From positions 620,001 to 684,000 of the forward strand of contig NZ_CP097349.1 of assembly GCF_023516215.1 (NCBI RefSeq): 64,000 bases of DNA. Reading direction: 5' to 3'. Made by a program: the position numbers and the translations under genes. This document shows positions 61,628 to 64,000 of the stretch, one piece after another. The notes below the pieces were generated by a model. The model saw only the letters and a program-made list of their open reading frames with translations. It was not told the origin of the DNA and made no database searches. Source of the DNA: Cytobacillus pseudoceanisediminis (GTDB lineage Bacteria; Bacillota; Bacilli; Bacillales; Cytobacillaceae). Position 1 is the stretch's first letter. Each line of letters opens with the position of its first letter.

Positions 61628-62755
61628 ATGGAGTTTAAAATTAAGAATGAATATTTTAATAAAGCCGTTGGAGAAGTAAGCAGTGCAATTTCTGCCAAGA
61701 CACCTTTTCCGATTTTAACCGGGATAAAGCTGACTGCTTGTGAGAACCATTTAAGACTCACTGGAAGCAACTCTGATATTGTGATTGAAAAAGTCATTCC
61801 TGCTGCTGATAAAGGGGCTGAACTGGAAATAGTAAAGACTGGCAGTGTTGTAGTAACATCCAGATACCTGACAGAGCTAATTAAAAAGCTGCCGGGTGAC
61901 ATACATATCAAAGTGAATGAAAAGCATAACGTGACAATCATATCAGATGAAATTATCACATACATAAATGGTTTTCCAGCCGAACAGTATCCAAAACTTC
62001 CTGAATTTGATAATTCGCACGAGATCCAAATTTCTTCTGTAAAATTATCAGCAATAATAAAGCAGACCGTGTTTGCAGCTTCGAAGAATGATACAAGGCC
62101 GGTGCTCACAGGAGTGCATATGATTGTTAAAGAAAATCACTTTTCGTGTGCGGCAACTGACTCACATCGTTTAGCGTTTCTGCAGACAAGGATCGCTTCT
62201 GCTTCCAAAGGGTCTTTCATTGTTCCAGGCTCGAGCCTAAAGGAACTTTTAAAGCTATTGGCTCATCAGGAAGAAAGTGAAGTACAAATCTTCTCATCAG
62301 AGAGCTATTTAGTTTTCAAAACAAAATCGATCATGCTCTGTTCACGGCTTATTGAAGGCAAGTATCCTGATGTAACTGGACTCATCCCGAATGAAGCGAA
62401 AACAGTTATAAAACTGGACGCAAAAAAACTATTAAAGGGAATTGACCGTGCCTGCCTGTTTGCCCTCGAATGGAAGAATAACAATGTCCTCCTGGAGATA
62501 AAAGAAGGGGCATTGAAAATATCTTCAGTTTCCTCTGCCATTGGAAAAATTGAAGAAACACAGCCTCTGTTAGAAATCACCGGCGAGCGGGAACTATCCA
62601 TATCACTTGATGGGAACTTTTTAATGGATGCCCTAAAAGCTATTCAGGAAGAGCATGTACTTTTAAGCTTCAGCGGTTCAATGAAGCCGGTTATAATCAA
62701 GCCTGTCAGCGGCGAATCTTATATTCAGCTTGTTTCGCCCGTCCGTTCGTATTGA
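61628..62755 (+). CDS. dnaN: DNA polymerase III beta subunit (sliding clamp) paralogue
   Basis: A 375-residue DnaN-type clamp with three domains: N-terminal MEFKIKNEYFNKAVGEVSSA, middle RPVLTGVHMIVKENHFSCAA followed by TDSHRLA, and C-terminal MKPVIIKPVSGESYIQLVSPVRSY (canonical clamps end LILPVRTY). No dnaA, recF or gyrB is adjacent, so this is an extra clamp outside the origin. Start ATG five bases from AGGTGGGG. Residues of the peptide-binding groove are partly changed, so partner choice may differ. Close to a Nudix gene. Confidence 0.9.
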   Translation: MEFKIKNEYFNKAVGEVSSAISAKTPFPILTGIKLTACENHLRLTGSNSDIVIEKVIPAADKGAELEIVKTGSVVVTSRYLTELIKKLPGDIHIKVNEKHNVTIISDEIITYINGFPAEQYPKLPEFDNSHEIQISSVKLSAIIKQTVFAASKNDTRPVLTGVHMIVKENHFSCAATDSHRLAFLQTRIASASKGSFIVPGSSLKELLKLLAHQEESEVQIFSSESYLVFKTKSIMLCSRLIEGKYPDVTGLIPNEAKTVIKLDAKKLLKGIDRACLFALEWKNNNVLLEIKEGALKISSVSSAIGKIEETQPLLEITGERELSISLDGNFLMDALKAIQEEHVLLSFSGSMKPVIIKPVSGESYIQLVSPVRSY

Positions 62756-62798
62756 GAGCAGTCTTCTTACAGAATAAATGACATTTCTAAATCACTTT

Positions 62799-62844
62799 TT
62801 GCACCATTCACCAGCTGGGACAGCTGGCGGATGGTGCTTTTTTA
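62799..62844 (+). terminator. Intrinsic terminator after the clamp gene
   Basis: GCACCAT/ATGGTGC outer stem, CCAGCTG/CAGCTGG inner stem, then T6. Confidence 0.85.
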
Positions 62845-62907
62845 TGACTTACCATTACAAGTCTATATTTCCATTTCCATCCATTATAAAATAGAAGGGA
62901 TGTAAAA

Positions 62908-62970
62908 CTTAAGAAATGCAGATTCAATCTTAAGAAATTCTTAAGATTTCTATTACATTAATGTTAAGAT
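62908..62970. promoter_or_regulatory. Repeated CTTAAGAAAT sites upstream of the regulator gene
   Basis: CTTAAGAAAT occurs at 62908 and 62929, exactly two helical turns apart. The second copy is part of a perfect palindrome CTTAAGAAATTCTTAAG (62929-62945), and TTAAGAT recurs at 62964. Suits binding of OmpR-type dimers for autoregulation. Confidence 0.65.
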
Positions 62971-63021
62971 TTTGCGTTTAGTATAAAAATATGAAAAGAG
63001 CACCTTGAAAGCAGGGGGATT

Positions 63022-63714
63022 ATGGATAACTATTATGTACTCGTTGTAGATGATGAAAAAGAGATAAGAGATGCTATAGAAATTTATCTTAAAAATGAAG
63101 GCATTACTGTATTAAAAGCGAAAGATGGAATCGAAGCTCTGGAGATATTGAATGAGAATCAGGTGCATCTGATTATTTTGGATGTCATGATGCCAAAGCT
63201 GGATGGCATTTCAGCTACATATAAAATTCGCGAAAAGAAAAACATCCCGATTATTATTCTGAGTGCCAAAACAGAGGATACAGATAAAATCCTGGGGCTG
63301 CAGGTTGGAGCTGATGATTATGTGACCAAGCCTTTCAATCCTATGGAATTGGTTGCCCGTGTGAAATCACAGCTGAGAAGATATGTGACATTCGGAACGT
63401 TTGAAGGAGTCAAAAAAGTGATTGATCTGAACGGTCTCATGCTGGATAAGGAAGCAAAAGAAGTGAGTGTTAATGGAGAGCCAGTGAAAATGACTCCGAT
63501 CGAGTATAAAATTGTGGAACTTTTAATGACGAATGCCGGACGCGTTTTTTCCATTAATGAAATTTATGAACGGGTATGGAACGAGCCGTACTATAACGCA
63601 GAAAATACGGTGGCAGTCCATATTCGGAAAATCCGTGAAAAGATTGAAATCGACCCGAAAAATCCGAGATATTTAAAGGTGGTATGGGGAATTGGATACA
63701 AGATGGAAAAATAA
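63022..63714 (+). CDS. OmpR/PhoB-family response regulator
   Basis: A 230-residue regulator: receiver with VDDEKE, phospho-acceptor Asp in LIILDVMMPKLDG, ILSAKTED and TKPFNPMELVAR; C-terminal winged helix with VAVHIRKIREKI and VVWGIGYKMEK. Resembles VanR/YvrH-type regulators. GGGGG-rich ribosome site before ATG. Overlaps the histidine kinase start. Repeated upstream sites suggest autoregulation. Confidence 0.93.
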   Translation: MDNYYVLVVDDEKEIRDAIEIYLKNEGITVLKAKDGIEALEILNENQVHLIILDVMMPKLDGISATYKIREKKNIPIIILSAKTEDTDKILGLQVGADDYVTKPFNPMELVARVKSQLRRYVTFGTFEGVKKVIDLNGLMLDKEAKEVSVNGEPVKMTPIEYKIVELLMTNAGRVFSINEIYERVWNEPYYNAENTVAVHIRKIREKIEIDPKNPRYLKVVWGIGYKMEK

Positions 63715-64000
63715 ATTCATCATTGCGATGATAACGGTTTTATTTGCTTACGGAGCGAGCGGCGTTTTGTCTGTTCTAATAAACGGAAGGGAATATGCAA
63801 ACCCGGACTATTTTCACACAAATCAGTTTAGAAGTGATTTGGATCAATATGCCGGATACCTGGAAATGTTCGAACTGAATAACCTTACCCTCGAAAAAGC
63901 TAAGGAAGCCATCGAGGTGTCGGAAGAGGACATCCATGAACATCGCTATCGTTATGGGACTCTGCCTGAACAAATAGATAATATTAGAAGCCAATATGAA
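63692..64000 (+). CDS. Sensor histidine kinase, N-terminal part (cut by window edge)
   Basis: An open frame from TTG (nine bases after AAAGGTGG, inside the regulator's end) to the window edge, 103 codons. Residues 8-29 form a TM helix (FIIAMITVLFAYGASGVLSV); an extracytoplasmic sensor region rich in charged residues follows. The kinase core lies beyond the window. Cognate partner of the preceding regulator by position. Confidence 0.75.
   Translation, partial: MDTRWKNKFIIAMITVLFAYGASGVLSVLINGREYANPDYFHTNQFRSDLDQYAGYLEMFELNNLTLEKAKEAIEVSEEDIHEHRYRYGTLPEQIDNIRSQYE

Noticed and set aside
1..64000. tRNA/rRNA genes, insertion sequences or prophage
   Set aside because: No transposase, integrase or phage structural gene is encoded, and I saw no rRNA or tRNA cloverleaf sequence; a tRNA scan would be needed to be certain.

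Overview
The window is a piece of a low-GC Gram-positive chromosome, almost certainly from a Bacillaceae member. Genes carry strong GGAGG-type ribosome binding sites and frequent TTG/GTG starts, and many products have recognisable Bacillus subtilis relatives (CysL/CysJ/CysI, the MhqR quinone-response genes, YoaE-like molybdoenzyme, YwqA-like SNF2 helicase, YitT, TrhO). I see no rRNA, tRNA, transposase, phage module or CRISPR array. The genus cannot be named from this sequence alone.

Layout. 0.1-3.3 kb: a secreted protein built of eight 28-residue repeats, then an OmpR-type regulator and a histidine kinase. 3.5-13.4 kb: a V4R/STAS sensor, a flavodoxin-like reductase, a VOC-hydrolase-acetyltransferase operon, a nitroreductase, a toroid-fold protein, three more acetyltransferases, an orphan antisense-oriented T-box, CorA, and modB behind a stump of modA. 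13.4-19.1 kb: degenerate 52-bp repeats, an iron alcohol dehydrogenase, and a quinone/electrophile defence cluster (MhqR-like repressor with a near-perfect promoter/operator, ring-cleaving dioxygenase, MhqD-like hydrolase, WrbA-like quinone reductase, pirin). 19.2-33.6 kb: a membrane glycosyltransferase, ZIP transporter, YitT protein, Nudix hydrolase, DUF3231 protein, molybdopterin oxidoreductase, a decayed degU-like remnant, a Fur-box-preceded Fe-S protein of the PD-(D/E)XK fold, an extended SDR, an aromatic-acid-exporter-type membrane protein, a YbaK deacylase and an M20 amidohydrolase. 33.7-38.3 kb: cysL divergent from cysJI (assimilatory sulfite reduction). 38.4-64 kb: short 20-21-bp repeats, a NERD protein, a class V aminotransferase, small-molecule-binding GyrI-like proteins, a run of acetyltransferase/methyltransferase/Nudix genes, TrhO, a LysE-type exporter, a UDG-fold protein, a SNF2 helicase with a small HhH partner, a 141-bp palindromic repeat, TraB, an ABC exporter, a nucleotidyltransferase, a Cys-cluster/pentapeptide-repeat protein, a second sliding clamp (DnaN paralogue), and an OmpR-type regulator with its kinase running off the edge.

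The most striking property of the window as a whole is that about a dozen otherwise well-conserved genes are broken by apparent one-base losses, nearly all in or next to short homopolymers and all in the same (-1) sense, while the longest genes are intact. This looks like systematic consensus error rather than gene decay. In contrast, the degU-like remnant (several unrelated lesions) and the modA stump (large deletion) look like true decay. Best candidates for undescribed biology are the secreted 28-residue-repeat protein beside a two-component system, the Fur-box-preceded Fe-S nuclease-fold protein that seems to lack its catalytic acid, the orphan T-box and the intergenic repeat families.
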